A stretch of 64,000 bases of DNA from JALYQB01 sp035640155 (GCA_035640155.1 DASQWR010000238.1:12451-76450), one strand, 5' to 3'; shown: positions 10,635 to 19,395, counted from the stretch's first letter. Made by a program: numbers and translations. Notes: generated from the letters alone by a model not told the origin.

Positions 10635-11537
10635 ATGACCGCAGCAGGTCAGGGCGACCCGCACCCGGTGCTGCTGGGAGCTGGCTCGGGGGGTGGACCC
10701 ACGGTGCTGCGAATCGGGCTGGGCACCCATCTGCGCCGGCTGCGTGAAGCAAGCGGCATCACCCGCGAGGACGCCGGATACGCCATCCGCGCCTCGCACG
10801 CGAAGATCAGTCGCCTGGAGCTGGGCCGGGTGGGATTCAAGGAACGCGACGTCGCCGACCTGCTTGCCCTGTACGGGGTGGGAAACGGGCCGGACCGGGA
10901 TGCGTTCCTCGATCTCGCGCGCCGGGCCAACGCCCCGGGGTGGTGGCACCAGTACGGCGACGTGCTGCCGTCCTGGTTCGAGACGTGCCTCGGCCTGGAG
11001 CAGGCGGCGTCGGTGATCCGCAGCTACGAAGCCCAGTTCGTGCACGGCCTGCTGCAGACCGAGGACGGTGCCCGCACGGTGATCCGGCTCGGGCACCCGG
11101 ACGCGCCGGACGAGGAGATCGAGCGCCGCGTCCAGCTACGCCTGCGCCGGCAACAGATCCTTGCCGGCCCACGCCCCCCAATGGTGTGGGCAGTGGTGGA
11201 CGAGGCAGTGCTGCGCCGTCCGATCGGCGGTCGACCGGTGCTGCGGGCCCAGATCGCGCATCTGCTCGAGGTGAGCGAGCTGCCGAACGTGACGCTGCAG
11301 GTGGTGCCGGACAGCTCCGGTGGGCACGCCGCCGCCGGAGGCCCGTTCACCATCCTGCGGTTCACCGAGACCGAACTGCCCGACATCGTCTACCTCGAGC
11401 AACTCACCAGCGCCCTGTACCTGGACAAGAGAACCGACGTCGACCACTACCTCGCGGTCATGGAACGGCTCTGCGTCCAGGCCGCGTCCCCGGCCGCCAC
11501 CTTGGACATGCTGCGCGAGCTCCTCGATGAGCTGTGA
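10635..11537 (+). CDS. XRE-family regulator with C-terminal DUF5753 domain
   Basis: 300 residues. An N-terminal helix-turn-helix of the HTH_31 type (LGTHLRRLREASGITREDAG then YAIRASHAKISRLELGRVGF) is followed by the long DUF5753 domain (from about residue 95: WFETCLGLEQAASVIRSYEA, QFVHGLLQTEDGARTVI, and FTILRFTETELPDIVYLEQL). This architecture is abundant in actinobacteria and is usually paired with a DUF397 protein, as here. Some pairs act in development or antibiotic control. The start ATG follows GGGGGGAGAGG. The palindrome upstream of DUF397 is a plausible target. Confidence 0.9.
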   Translation: MTAAGQGDPHPVLLGAGSGGGPTVLRIGLGTHLRRLREASGITREDAGYAIRASHAKISRLELGRVGFKERDVADLLALYGVGNGPDRDAFLDLARRANAPGWWHQYGDVLPSWFETCLGLEQAASVIRSYEAQFVHGLLQTEDGARTVIRLGHPDAPDEEIERRVQLRLRRQQILAGPRPPMVWAVVDEAVLRRPIGGRPVLRAQIAHLLEVSELPNVTLQVVPDSSGGHAAAGGPFTILRFTETELPDIVYLEQLTSALYLDKRTDVDHYLAVMERLCVQAASPAATLDMLRELLDEL

Positions 11538-11567
11538 CCCCGACCAGCGGCCCGCCACGTTGCGGGT

Positions 11568-12383
11568 TCAGGGTTTGCGGGCGACCCCGGCCCAGTAATA
11601 GGCCGCATGCGGGCGGGGGACCGGTTCGACCGGGGGACGCCATGCCTTGACGGGAACCAGGCCGGGATCGATGAGCTCCCAGTCTGCGAAGAAGCGGGCC
11701 ACCTCCTCGCGGACCCGGGGCACCATCGTCAGGTTCCCTTGGGCGGCGGCGGCTTCGATAGCGGCCATAGCCTCGGGATCGAAGTCCCGTCCGGGGTGGG
11801 TGATCGTGACGTAGCTGCCCGAGGGTAGCGCGTCCATCAACGCGCGGGACTTCGCCCAGGGGTTCTCGGCGTCGCTGAGCAGCATCAGGATCGCCACCAT
11901 CATCAGCCCGACCGGCTGGTCCAGGTCCAGAGTGCGGGTCAGCGCCGGGTCGGTGAGGATCCGCTCGGGATCGTTGAGGTCGGCGTGGATATAGGCAGTC
12001 TGGCCGCGGTTCCCGCTGACCAGCAACGCCCGCGCGTGCGCGAGCACGATGGGGTCGTTGTCGACGTAGACCACCCGCGCGTCCGGGGCGAGGTCCTGGG
12101 CGACCTCATGGACATTGCCTTCGGTGGGGATCCCGGTGCCGATGTCGAGGAACTGCCGGATCCCTGCGTCGTTCACCAGGTGCCGGACCGCGCGGCCGAG
12201 GAACTTCCGGTTCTCCTGAGCCATGGCGCGGATGCTGGGGATCGTGCTGATGAACGCCTGCCCCATCGCGCGGTCCGCGGGGAAGTTGTCCTTGCCGCCC
12301 AGCCACCAGTCATACACCCGCGCGGAGTGCGCCACGCTGGTGTCCACCCCGGGCGGGGCCGAATGATCACGGTCGTTGGCCAT
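11568..12383 (-). CDS. DUF574 family SAM-dependent methyltransferase
   Basis: 271 residues matching the actinobacterial DUF574/Methyltransf_19 family: an N-terminal VDTSVAHSARVYDWWLGGKD signature (the P-x-x-A-R-x-Y-D-x-x-L-G-G-K-D/N element), a SAM-binding FLDIGTGIPTEGNVHEVAQ strand, the acidic DARVVYVDNDPIVLAHARAL, and a C-terminal PHAAYYWAGVARKP end. Targets are unknown. These genes are often near XRE/DUF397 pairs. It converges on the XRE gene with 30 bp between stops. An in-frame GTG at 12386 directly precedes the chosen ATG. Confidence 0.9.
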   Translation of the reverse strand: MANDRDHSAPPGVDTSVAHSARVYDWWLGGKDNFPADRAMGQAFISTIPSIRAMAQENRKFLGRAVRHLVNDAGIRQFLDIGTGIPTEGNVHEVAQDLAPDARVVYVDNDPIVLAHARALLVSGNRGQTAYIHADLNDPERILTDPALTRTLDLDQPVGLMMVAILMLLSDAENPWAKSRALMDALPSGSYVTITHPGRDFDPEAMAAIEAAAAQGNLTMVPRVREEVARFFADWELIDPGLVPVKAWRPPVEPVPRPHAAYYWAGVARKP

Positions 12384-12557
12384 CACGGTCCTGTTCTCCT
12401 CAGACTCAGGTGTCGGCTCGGCCCCGTGAAACCCTAACGGATGACGTCGACGCCGTCCCGATCGCCGACGTCAGCGGGGAGCGCACCGGCGACACTCGGG
12501 CCGATCAGCACCCCCGGGTGGTGTCGCCGCATGCATTGGGCAAGACTAGGTGGGTTC

Positions 12558-12670
12558 GTGGAGGGGAGTATTCCTTCGCGGCGGCATCGTCATCACGGAT
12601 CGCGCTTCTTCATCTTGCAGTGCGGACCCGGTGCCGTCGACCGGACCACCCGGTGGGAGAGACCTCCGGT
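12558..12670 (+). ncRNA. yybP-ykoY (manganese) riboswitch
   Basis: The region carries the hallmark GGGGAGTA (12563-12570) inside a GGAGG arm that pairs with CCTCC at 12663-12667. It also has a CGTCA internal-loop element (12588-12592) and a 3' GAGACC before the closing arm, in the order seen in the yybP-ykoY aptamer. It ends 37 nt before the start of a TerC-family gene, the usual partner of this riboswitch. In known cases Mn2+ binding turns on an exporter. I judged this from motif order, not from a covariance model. Confidence 0.75.
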
Positions 12671-12707
12671 GATCGACGCACGTGCCGTCTCCCGGAGAGG
12701 TCCCTGC

Positions 12708-13691
12708 ATGAATGTCCCCACCTGGGTGTGGCTCGTCACGCTGGGCGGGCTGGCCGTCCTCCTCGCGCTCGACCTGTTCATCGTCGATCGGCACCCGCAC
12801 GAGGTGAAGCTCGTGGAGGCGAGCCGGTGGGTCGTCTTCTACATCGGATGCGCGGTGGTCTTCGGCATCGGTGTCTGGGTCCTCGCCGGCGGCCAGTACG
12901 GGGCCGAGTTCTTCGCCGGATGGATCACTGAGTACTCACTGTCGGTGGACAACCTGTTCATCTTCGTCATCATCATGACCACATTCGCGGTGCCGGCGAT
13001 CCACCAGCACCGCGTGCTGCTCATCGGCATCGTGCTGGCGCTGATCATGCGGGGGATCTTCATCGCCCTCGGCGCCGCGGCGATCGCGCGGTTCAGCTGG
13101 GTCTTCTACGTGTTCGGCGCATTCCTCATCTACACGGGCTGGAAGCTCGCCCGGCAGTCCGAGGACGAGGAGTTCACCGAGAACCGGCTCCTGCGCATGC
13201 TGCGCACGGTGCTCCCGGTGACCAAGCGGTACCACGGCACCAAGCTGACAGTGAAGATAGACGGCAGGCGCTGGGTGACACCGATGCTGGTCGTGATGAT
13301 CGCGATCGGTTCGACCGACCTGCTCTTCGCGCTGGACTCCATCCCCGCGATCTTCGGCCTCACCCAGGAGCCGTACCTGGTGTTCACCGCGAACGCCTTC
13401 GCCCTCATGGGCTTGCGGCAGCTGTACTTCCTGCTCGGCGGTCTGCTCAACAAGCTGGTGTACCTGTCGATCGGTCTCGCCGTCATCCTCGGGTTCATCG
13501 GGATAAAGCTGATCCTCGAGGCGCTGCACACCAACGAGCTGCCGTTCCTCAACGGGGGGGAGCCGTTGCCGGTGCCGACGGTGGGCATCGGGCTGTCGCT
13601 CACGGTGATCGTGGGTGTCCTGACGATCACCACCGTGGCCAGCCTGGTGAAGGTCCGACGTGATCCGAGCGTTGTCAAGAAGATGAAGTGA
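12708..13691 (+). CDS. TerC-family integral membrane protein (putative Mn2+ exporter)
   Basis: 327 residues with about nine membrane segments. TerC signatures are ITEYSLSVDNLFIFVIIM and IAIGSTDLLFALDSIPAIFG, in which paired acidic residues inside membrane helices are thought to bind metal. Family members (Alx, MeeF, YceF) export manganese or help metallate exoenzymes. A yybP-ykoY riboswitch upstream supports manganese control. The ATG at 12708 follows CGGAGAGG; the frame is open upstream but runs through the riboswitch. The basic C-terminus (VRRDPSVVKKMK) is cytoplasmic by the positive-inside rule. Confidence 0.93.
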   Translation: MNVPTWVWLVTLGGLAVLLALDLFIVDRHPHEVKLVEASRWVVFYIGCAVVFGIGVWVLAGGQYGAEFFAGWITEYSLSVDNLFIFVIIMTTFAVPAIHQHRVLLIGIVLALIMRGIFIALGAAAIARFSWVFYVFGAFLIYTGWKLARQSEDEEFTENRLLRMLRTVLPVTKRYHGTKLTVKIDGRRWVTPMLVVMIAIGSTDLLFALDSIPAIFGLTQEPYLVFTANAFALMGLRQLYFLLGGLLNKLVYLSIGLAVILGFIGIKLILEALHTNELPFLNGGEPLPVPTVGIGLSLTVIVGVLTITTVASLVKVRRDPSVVKKMK

Positions 13692-13773
13692 CGTGGTCCG
13701 GCGAGACCGCCGGGACGGTTGACCAGGCCGGCCTGCGGTAGTCCAAGTCAGTAGACTGAGCAATGCCGGCAGC

Positions 13774-14167
13774 ATGGGTTCCCCCACCCAGGGCCCCCAG
13801 CGGGTGCTGACAAGCCGGCAGGGGCACCCGGTCTACGACAACCAGAACCAGCGGACGATCGGCCCGCAGGGCCCGGCGACGCTGGAGAACTACCAGTTCC
13901 TGGAGAAGATCAGCCACTTCGACCGGGAACGGATCCCCGAGCGCGTGGTGCATGCCCGCGGCGCGGTGGCCTACGGGTACTTCGCGGAACGTGGGGCGAC
14001 GAGCCCATCGGGCGCTACACCCGGGAAAGGTGTTCGCCGAGGCGGGCAAGTGCACCGACCTGGCTGTTCGCTTCTCCACGGTGATCGGTGGCCGGGACTC
14101 CTCCGAGGCCGCCCGCGATGGGGGCAACGCACCTGGTGAACTACACGTCAGCAACTTCTTCGCGTAG
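13774..14167 (+). pseudogene. catalase (KatA-type) N-terminal remnant
   Basis: The first ~65 codons give the N-terminus of a clade-3-like haem catalase (QGHPVYDNQNQRTIGPQGPA, then ENYQFLEKISHFDRERIPER and VVHARGA). A frameshift near 13985-14020 moves the rest into the next frame (KVFAEAGKCTDLAVRFSTVI then GGRDSSEAARD), after which homology ends and a stop follows. Only about 130 of ~480 residues remain, and the haem-ligand region is missing. The catalytic His (VVHARG) survives but the protein cannot be made intact. Confidence 0.85.
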
Positions 14168-14336
14168 AACGAGACGTCGAGGGGCTGACCATGACGCACT
14201 GCGTGCCCGACGAGGGCGCCTCGGTATGACGCGCAGCAGCGACAATGCGCCACCGTCGAGCATGAAGTGACCCAGTTCGACGTGCACCCCGCGTGAAGCG
14301 GTTGCGGCGTGGAGCGCAACCGGGTAGTCAGCAGGT

Positions 14337-15068
14337 ATGGACAACCGTCGACCGGTGCCTCGCGGACCGGAGCTGCTGCAGCCGACGGTGGCGAGACCAG
14401 CACCGCCAGCGGACCTGTTCGTCTCCCTCGTCGAGCAGCTCGCCAACATCCGGCGGTGGAACAAGGAGCGGAAGTGGGGGATCAGCACTGATGATCTAGA
14501 CTCGATTGACCTGATCCCACGCAGCCACACCGACCCACTCGTCGTCGACCTCATCGCCGTCTATCTGGACGAGAACGACAAGATGAACGGTGTCCGACGA
14601 ACATGCCACGAACTGTGGAAGGTGGCCGCGGACCGGCAGCCCAACGCCTGGGCGTGGGACTGGTACTGGGACACGTGGCAGAGCCACCCCAAGCCGGTGC
14701 GCCTGCTCGACGGCATCGTTCATCGGTTCGGTGTCCGCCGGGTGACCGTCGACCTGGGCGCCCACTGGGAGCCGGGGAAGCACATCCGCCCGGGCAACTT
14801 CCGGGGCAGGGACTCGGCGCACGCCGAGATCCTCGCTGCAGCAGCCCACTTTCCGCGGTGGGCCCGGGCGATGGACGGGAAGAGCGTCCCCTACGTCTGG
14901 CTCTCGGGCTACCAGGTGACGATCCCGGAGTACGTGTCCCAGAGCCGTCTGCCAGGCCTGGCGTGGACCCACTTCCGCCGCACGCTCAGCCTCACCGTCA
15001 ACTGGGCTGAGTACTCCCACAGTGGATGGGCAGCGCCGATGTGCGTGGGACCGATGTACAGGGGCTGA
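14337..15068 (+). CDS. hypothetical protein, 243 residues
   Basis: I do not recognise this family. The protein is soluble and Trp-rich (WKVAADRQPNAWAWDWYWDT contains four Trp), with a Pro-rich N-terminus of about 25 residues, an acidic middle and no signal peptide or membrane segment. A GVRRVTVDLGAHWEPGKHIR stretch followed by RPGNFRGRDSAHAEILAAAA suggests an alpha/beta enzyme-like core. The start ATG has only a weak ribosome site (AGCAGG). It is convergent with an epimerase gene, with 2 bp between stops. The catalase remnant lies upstream. Confidence 0.65.
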   Translation: MDNRRPVPRGPELLQPTVARPAPPADLFVSLVEQLANIRRWNKERKWGISTDDLDSIDLIPRSHTDPLVVDLIAVYLDENDKMNGVRRTCHELWKVAADRQPNAWAWDWYWDTWQSHPKPVRLLDGIVHRFGVRRVTVDLGAHWEPGKHIRPGNFRGRDSAHAEILAAAAHFPRWARAMDGKSVPYVWLSGYQVTIPEYVSQSRLPGLAWTHFRRTLSLTVNWAEYSHSGWAAPMCVGPMYRG

Positions 15069-15070
15069 GC

Positions 15071-16120
15071 TCAGGGTCGCTGCCCCACCCCGGTCCTGAT
15101 CTCCTGGATACGCCACGGCCCAGAAGTGTGCGGCGACAGCGGCGGGGTGCGCATGCCGTCACCCGCGCGCAGTCCATCGAGGAACTCCCGGACCGCGTCG
15201 AGGGAGCTGTGCCGGGGCGTCCAGCCGAGCTCGTCGCGCGCTCGGGTGACGTCCATGATCGGTAGCTGCAGCACCGCATCCAGCAGCTGGGGGGAGGCGG
15301 GCACCAGGTGTAGATGCCAGGCCGTGGCGAGAGCGGCCCGAACTCCTATCGTGGGAACGCGGATGGTCCTGGCGTCGAGCAGTCGCGCCAGCTGGGACAT
15401 GTCGAGCGCGGGCTCGGCGGCAAGGTTGAACGCGCCGCGGACCGGACGAATGGCGGCCAGCCGGTAGGCGTCGCCGATGTCGAGGGAGTGCACGGCCTGG
15501 AACCGGAGCCCGGGCAGGTCCGGCAGGACCGGGACCAGGCCCGGACGTACCACCGGCAGGGGCAGCAACGGGCCGATGCCCAGCCGGCGCTGCTGGGAGG
15601 CAGCCTCCCGTTTGAAGATGAATCCCGGTCGCAGCCGCACCACCCGCCGATCCGGGTGCTCCCGCTCGAAGGTGTCGAGCAATCGTTCGAGGTAAGCCTT
15701 CTCCCGGGTGTAAGCAGCCGTCGGCTGCCCGTGGGTCGGCCAGCTCTCGTCGACGGCTCTGTCCTTGGGCCCCGGCGAGTACGCCCCCACCGAGGAGGCG
15801 TAGACCAGCACGGGCACCCTGGCCTCGGCGACCGCGCGGAGTATCCGGACGCTGCCCAGCACATTGACCCGCCACGTCAGACGGGGGTCGTGGGTGGGTT
15901 GGATCAGCCAGGCCAGGTGCACCACGACATCGGCGCCGCGGAGCTGTGCGACGAGGTCGTCGCTGGTCACGTCGGCGGCGACCCACCGCGTCTTCGGCAC
16001 CTGCCAATCGGGCAGTCGGCGGGCCACCCCGAGCACCGAGGTGACCTCAGGCTCAGCGGCCAGCGACTGGACCACGCTGGTTCCGACGTTGCCGGTGGCG
16101 CCCAAGACCACAACGCGCAC
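15071..16120 (-). CDS. NAD-dependent epimerase/dehydratase family protein
   Basis: An extended short-chain dehydrogenase fold of about 349 residues. The N-terminal NAD(P) loop is VVVLGATGNVGTSVVQ. The catalytic region has Ser-Ser-Val (VLVYASSVGAYSPGP) and YTREK (Y-x-x-x-K). The C-terminal half resembles sugar-nucleotide epimerases (FNLAAEPALDMSQLARLLDA). The substrate is unknown. I chose the GTG at 16120, which places the NAD loop at the N-terminus and has GGGACGGTGA upstream; a GTG at 16165 would add 15 residues. Confidence 0.85.
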   Translation of the reverse strand: MRVVVLGATGNVGTSVVQSLAAEPEVTSVLGVARRLPDWQVPKTRWVAADVTSDDLVAQLRGADVVVHLAWLIQPTHDPRLTWRVNVLGSVRILRAVAEARVPVLVYASSVGAYSPGPKDRAVDESWPTHGQPTAAYTREKAYLERLLDTFEREHPDRRVVRLRPGFIFKREAASQQRRLGIGPLLPLPVVRPGLVPVLPDLPGLRFQAVHSLDIGDAYRLAAIRPVRGAFNLAAEPALDMSQLARLLDARTIRVPTIGVRAALATAWHLHLVPASPQLLDAVLQLPIMDVTRARDELGWTPRHSSLDAVREFLDGLRAGDGMRTPPLSPHTSGPWRIQEIRTGVGQRP

Positions 16121-16266
16121 GGGTTCACCGTCCCTTCGGGTCGCGGCGGCAGGTACTGGTGTCACAGCTGCGCCTGAGCTATCCGCTCCGCCCAGAACCC
16201 AAACCTGGTTGGCCCAGTGCTTTCACATTGAGGCTTTCGCGGTGGGGCTTTTGTGGCCTGGGGCCT

Positions 16267-17841
16267 TTATGGCGGGCAGAGCGTGGCCTGCACCGGCAGC
16301 TGAGCATCGACGAGATAGCGGGTCACCACATCGTTGGCGCACGGGCTGGCTCCCACCGCCCCGTGCGCGCGGCCCTGCCAGTTGACCAGCACCGCCGAGG
16401 ACAGTGCGTTGGCGGTGCGTCGAGTGCCTTCGGCCGGGGTGCGCGGGTCACCCTCGGTGGCGATCACCAGCACCGGGGGAGCCGAGCTGGCTCGGCCACC
16501 CTGGGTGGGCTCGGCGGGCACCGGCCAGGCGCTGCACAGCAGCAGCCGCTGTGCGAAGAGCGCGCCGAAGAGCGGGTACCGTCCGCCCCACTCTTCCACG
16601 AGCTGCTCGGCACGCTCCGGCGGCACCCGGACTGCACTGTCGTTGCACCGGGTGGCAAGCCCCGGGTCGAACCGGGCGGGCAGCCCCGCGATGCCGGTGA
16701 TCAGCGGTTCCACCAGCACCGCGATCCCGTTGCCATTGCCCATGCTGGCGGCGTCCAGGGCCTCAGCCAGCTCAATCCAGCGTTGCGGGTCACCGAGCTC
16801 CTCGAGCACGGCTTGGTGGGCGGTCCCCGAGGTGATCCGGTGTGCGTCCGAGGACAGTGGTTCCGTCCGCAGCGAGGCGGCCAGGTCGACCAGGGCTTGC
16901 CGGGGGTCCGGGGCGAGTGGACACCCCCGGGAGACGCAGTCGGCGGCAAAAGCGTCGAAGCCCTGCTCGGCGGCTCGGGCCTCGGCCTCGGCTGTGCCGA
17001 CGAGGTCCAGGGTGGGGTCGGGAGCGCCGTCCAGCACGACCCGGCCGACCGAGGCGGGGTAGCGCTGCAAGAAGGACACCGCTGAGCGGGAAGCCTCACC
17101 GAGCACGAGCAGGTTGAGCACCGGCGCATCGAGCACCATCCGGAGCTGCTCGAGGTCGCCGGCCGTCGATACCGAGTCGATCGCGGTCAGCAACTGGTTG
17201 AGTTCCTGCACGCAGGTCTGGATCGCGGTGCTGGTGATGTCGAGCAGGCCGTCGAGCTGCTCAGGCCCTACCGGGTCGGGGACCGCCCCGATGATGTCCG
17301 CCCGGGTGCCGGGCGGAACACAGTCGATCGGGCTGCTCGGCCCGGTGCCCCGGCGGGCGAGGCCGACGAGGGTGTACTCCTCGAGCACCGCGGGGGGGAG
17401 CTGCCCGGCGAGCCGGGCAGCCCGGACGGTGCCGACCTCACCGCCGGCTTCGCCGAGCACCACCAGGGGAGCGGGTCCCGACCCCACCCGACTGACGTCG
17501 AGACGCACCGAGCCGCCGAGACCGGGGATCGCGAGATCGGTGTCCACCCACAGGTCGGCACAGTCGATGCGCGGTGGTGTGGCCGGTGATGTTGCCGGGC
17601 CCAGCGCGGGGGCGAGGGTGGCGGTGCAGTCCTGCCACGGCAGGGTGGCCGGGTCGTAGCGCCCGGGGGACGCCGGAGTGACCGAAGGCGACGGCATCGG
17701 CGGTGGCAGGGGCCTGGCTCCCGGCGCGCCCGCGTCCCGCACCGCCACCGGTGGGCGGTCGGACGGCCCGACGGTGCAGCCGGTCAGCAGCGCGGCGAGC
17801 AGTGCCAGCAGTGGGGCGCTGCGGTGCACGGCCAGCGGCAC
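16267..17841 (-). CDS. alpha/beta-hydrolase lipoprotein, TAP-like (tripeptidyl aminopeptidase family)
   Basis: 524 residues with a lipoprotein signal (VPLAVHRSAPLLALLAALLTGC: lipobox LTGC) and a Pro-rich linker, so it is attached outside the membrane. The hydrolase domain follows: LVVLGEAGGEVGTVRAARL, LVGLARRGTGPSSPIDC, a nucleophile region LVLGEASRSAVSFLQRYP, and a TAP-like C-terminal part with the acid (LVIATEGDPRTPAEGTRR) and the catalytic His (GRAHGAVGASPCANDVVTRY). The nucleophile elbow GEASRS departs from the usual G-x-S-Y-G, so activity is uncertain. The GTG start follows AAGGAGGAG. Confidence 0.87.
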   Translation of the reverse strand: MPLAVHRSAPLLALLAALLTGCTVGPSDRPPVAVRDAGAPGARPLPPPMPSPSVTPASPGRYDPATLPWQDCTATLAPALGPATSPATPPRIDCADLWVDTDLAIPGLGGSVRLDVSRVGSGPAPLVVLGEAGGEVGTVRAARLAGQLPPAVLEEYTLVGLARRGTGPSSPIDCVPPGTRADIIGAVPDPVGPEQLDGLLDITSTAIQTCVQELNQLLTAIDSVSTAGDLEQLRMVLDAPVLNLLVLGEASRSAVSFLQRYPASVGRVVLDGAPDPTLDLVGTAEAEARAAEQGFDAFAADCVSRGCPLAPDPRQALVDLAASLRTEPLSSDAHRITSGTAHQAVLEELGDPQRWIELAEALDAASMGNGNGIAVLVEPLITGIAGLPARFDPGLATRCNDSAVRVPPERAEQLVEEWGGRYPLFGALFAQRLLLCSAWPVPAEPTQGGRASSAPPVLVIATEGDPRTPAEGTRRTANALSSAVLVNWQGRAHGAVGASPCANDVVTRYLVDAQLPVQATLCPP

Positions 17842-18062
17842 AACTCCTCCTTGCGACGGGTGCGGACGTCGATGCTCGCAGCGCCTGGGTGAGGATGGGG
17901 TGAGCAGGGAGGTCGGACGGATCTCACCGCACAGCACCGGACGAGGTCGTAGCGCGGGCGCTTCCGCAGGGTCGTGGGAAAGAAGTTCGGGAAGGCCTGC
18001 ATACAGCCAGCCGTGCCGGGGTATCCCGTAAGCCCGTACACCCAAGTGGGAAGGAGCGTCAG

Positions 18063-18386
18063 ATGGCCGAGACCCCCCGGGAGCGGGCCGAGCAGCGGAG
18101 CCAGAATCCGCAGGACATTCAGCCCAATCCGGAAACCCAGAACGACCCCCCGGAGATGCCGAGCTACGAGGAGCAGCACGAGCACGAGGCACCAAACGTC
18201 TCAGCAGAGGATTACAAGCAGCACGTAGCAGACCGGGGGGCCAACCAGGGCTCGACCGAGGGGCAGTCGGATCCAGGTGTGGAAGGGGGCGCGGCTTCGC
18301 AGACTGGCCGTAAGGGCGGGACGTTCGCCGGGGGAGAGGACGCGTCCGAGGGCCAAGTTGGGCGTCGTCCCGTTCCAGGAGACTAG
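18063..18386 (+). CDS. small acidic, disordered hypothetical protein
   Basis: 107 residues rich in Glu, Gln, Asp, Pro and Gly, with no hydrophobic core, no signal and no membrane segment. It is predicted to be disordered throughout (examples: EEQHEHEAPNVSAEDYKQHV; GGAASQTGRKGGTFAGGEDA). A strong ribosome site (AAGGAG) precedes the ATG, which supports expression. It resembles the general type of small hydrophilic stress-associated proteins, but I cannot assign a family. Confidence 0.7.
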   Translation: MAETPRERAEQRSQNPQDIQPNPETQNDPPEMPSYEEQHEHEAPNVSAEDYKQHVADRGANQGSTEGQSDPGVEGGAASQTGRKGGTFAGGEDASEGQVGRRPVPGD

Positions 18387-18535
18387 ACGTAGTGACGCCT
18401 CGTTGAGTCGGAAGCCGGCGTCGCGGTGCTGCCGAACGGAGCTCCGCTCGTCGGCTTTCGGCTACGAGGTGCCTGCCTGATGCAGATGCGTCGTGGGCTC
18501 GCAGAGCCAAGTCCAGCCTCCGGAGGGAGAAGTCG

Positions 18536-18793
18536 GTGCCGCAGTTCTTCGATCAACACCCCCTTGCCCATGCCTCGTTGACGGAGGAGGCCGTGGAGGC
18601 GATGAGGGCCCAGATGAAGGCCGAAGCTCCGGACGACTTCGGCGTCCGGTTGCTGAGCGTCTTCGTGGCGGTCAACGGGCAGGGGTACTGCCTTTCGGAG
18701 GCTCCCGACGTGGAAGCGGTGGTCAAGTCCCATGAGGCGAAGGGGTACCTGATCGATCCGATGGACGTCGTTCAGGTCGCCAGCTTGATCTAG
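18536..18793 (+). CDS. small DUF4242-like ferredoxin-fold protein
   Basis: 85 residues. A PQFFDQHPLA opening, central LLSVFVAVNGQGYCLSEAPD and C-terminal GYLIDPMDVVQVASL fit the layout of DUF4242 proteins, a small alpha/beta-barrel-forming family that includes a nickel-binding member of Streptomyces. The GTG start follows GGAGGGAG. It stands alone between an acidic small protein and an oxidoreductase relic. The family call rests on pattern similarity only. Confidence 0.7.
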   Translation: MPQFFDQHPLAHASLTEEAVEAMRAQMKAEAPDDFGVRLLSVFVAVNGQGYCLSEAPDVEAVVKSHEAKGYLIDPMDVVQVASLI

Positions 18794-18945
18794 CTGCCTG
18801 GCTGCTGTCCTCCATCCCGGTCGTACCGGCGCCAAGCCCTCCAAATCACCTCGCGTAGCACCAGCAGTGGATGGTGCGATGTACGTAGGAGACGTTGTTC
18901 GTCCTCTTGCCGGGGGATGACCCGTGCGTGCGAGAGGCGGAAGCT

Positions 18946-19395
18946 GTGCTGATCGTTCGTCTGTCGTCCCCTGTCACGGACCTGAAGGGCCACTACGAGG
19001 TGGTCGTGGTGGGCTCCGGCTACGGCGGAGCCCACCACGGCTTCCCGCCTGGCTCGGGCCGGACGGCGGGTGTGCCTGCTGGAGCGGGGCAAGGAGCTGG
19101 TGCCGGGCGAGTACCCGGAGACCGGTCCGGAAGCTCAGCGGGAAGTGCAGACGTCTACCTTCCGCACCTGGAGCGGCTGGCCGTCCCGATCACATTCATC
19201 CATGGCCAGGAGAACTCCTGCTTCCTACCCGAGAGCACTGCGCACACGCTGGAGCTCTTGCAGCAGCACAACGGCCCGCAGCTCTACCGGCGCCACGTGA
19301 TCCCGAATTATGGCCATATCGACTGCATATTCGGCAAGCGGGCCTCCCGCGATGTGTTCCCCCTCATCCTCGAGCACCTGGAAGCGACCAGGTAG
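18946..19395 (+). pseudogene. GMC oxidoreductase-alpha/beta-hydrolase fusion, collapsed by deletion
   Basis: The start encodes the FAD-binding Rossmann motif (YEVVVVGSGYGGA). A one-base frameshift follows and the next frame continues it (SRLARAGRRVCLLERGKELV then PGEYPETGPEAQREVQ). Near 19150 the sequence jumps to the end of an alpha/beta hydrolase (LPHLERLAVPITFIHGQENS, then HVIPNYGHIDCIFGKRASRD), which carries the acid-and-His end of such a domain (IPNYGHID). Long actinobacterial and pseudomonad proteins join these two domains in this order, so over 900 residues appear to have been lost from one gene. Nothing functional is expected. Confidence 0.75.

Noticed and set aside
16166..16266. GC-rich inverted words and a CCTGAGCTATCCGCT stretch that resembles a tRNA arm
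   Set aside because: The rest of a cloverleaf, including a T-arm and acceptor pairing, is not present.
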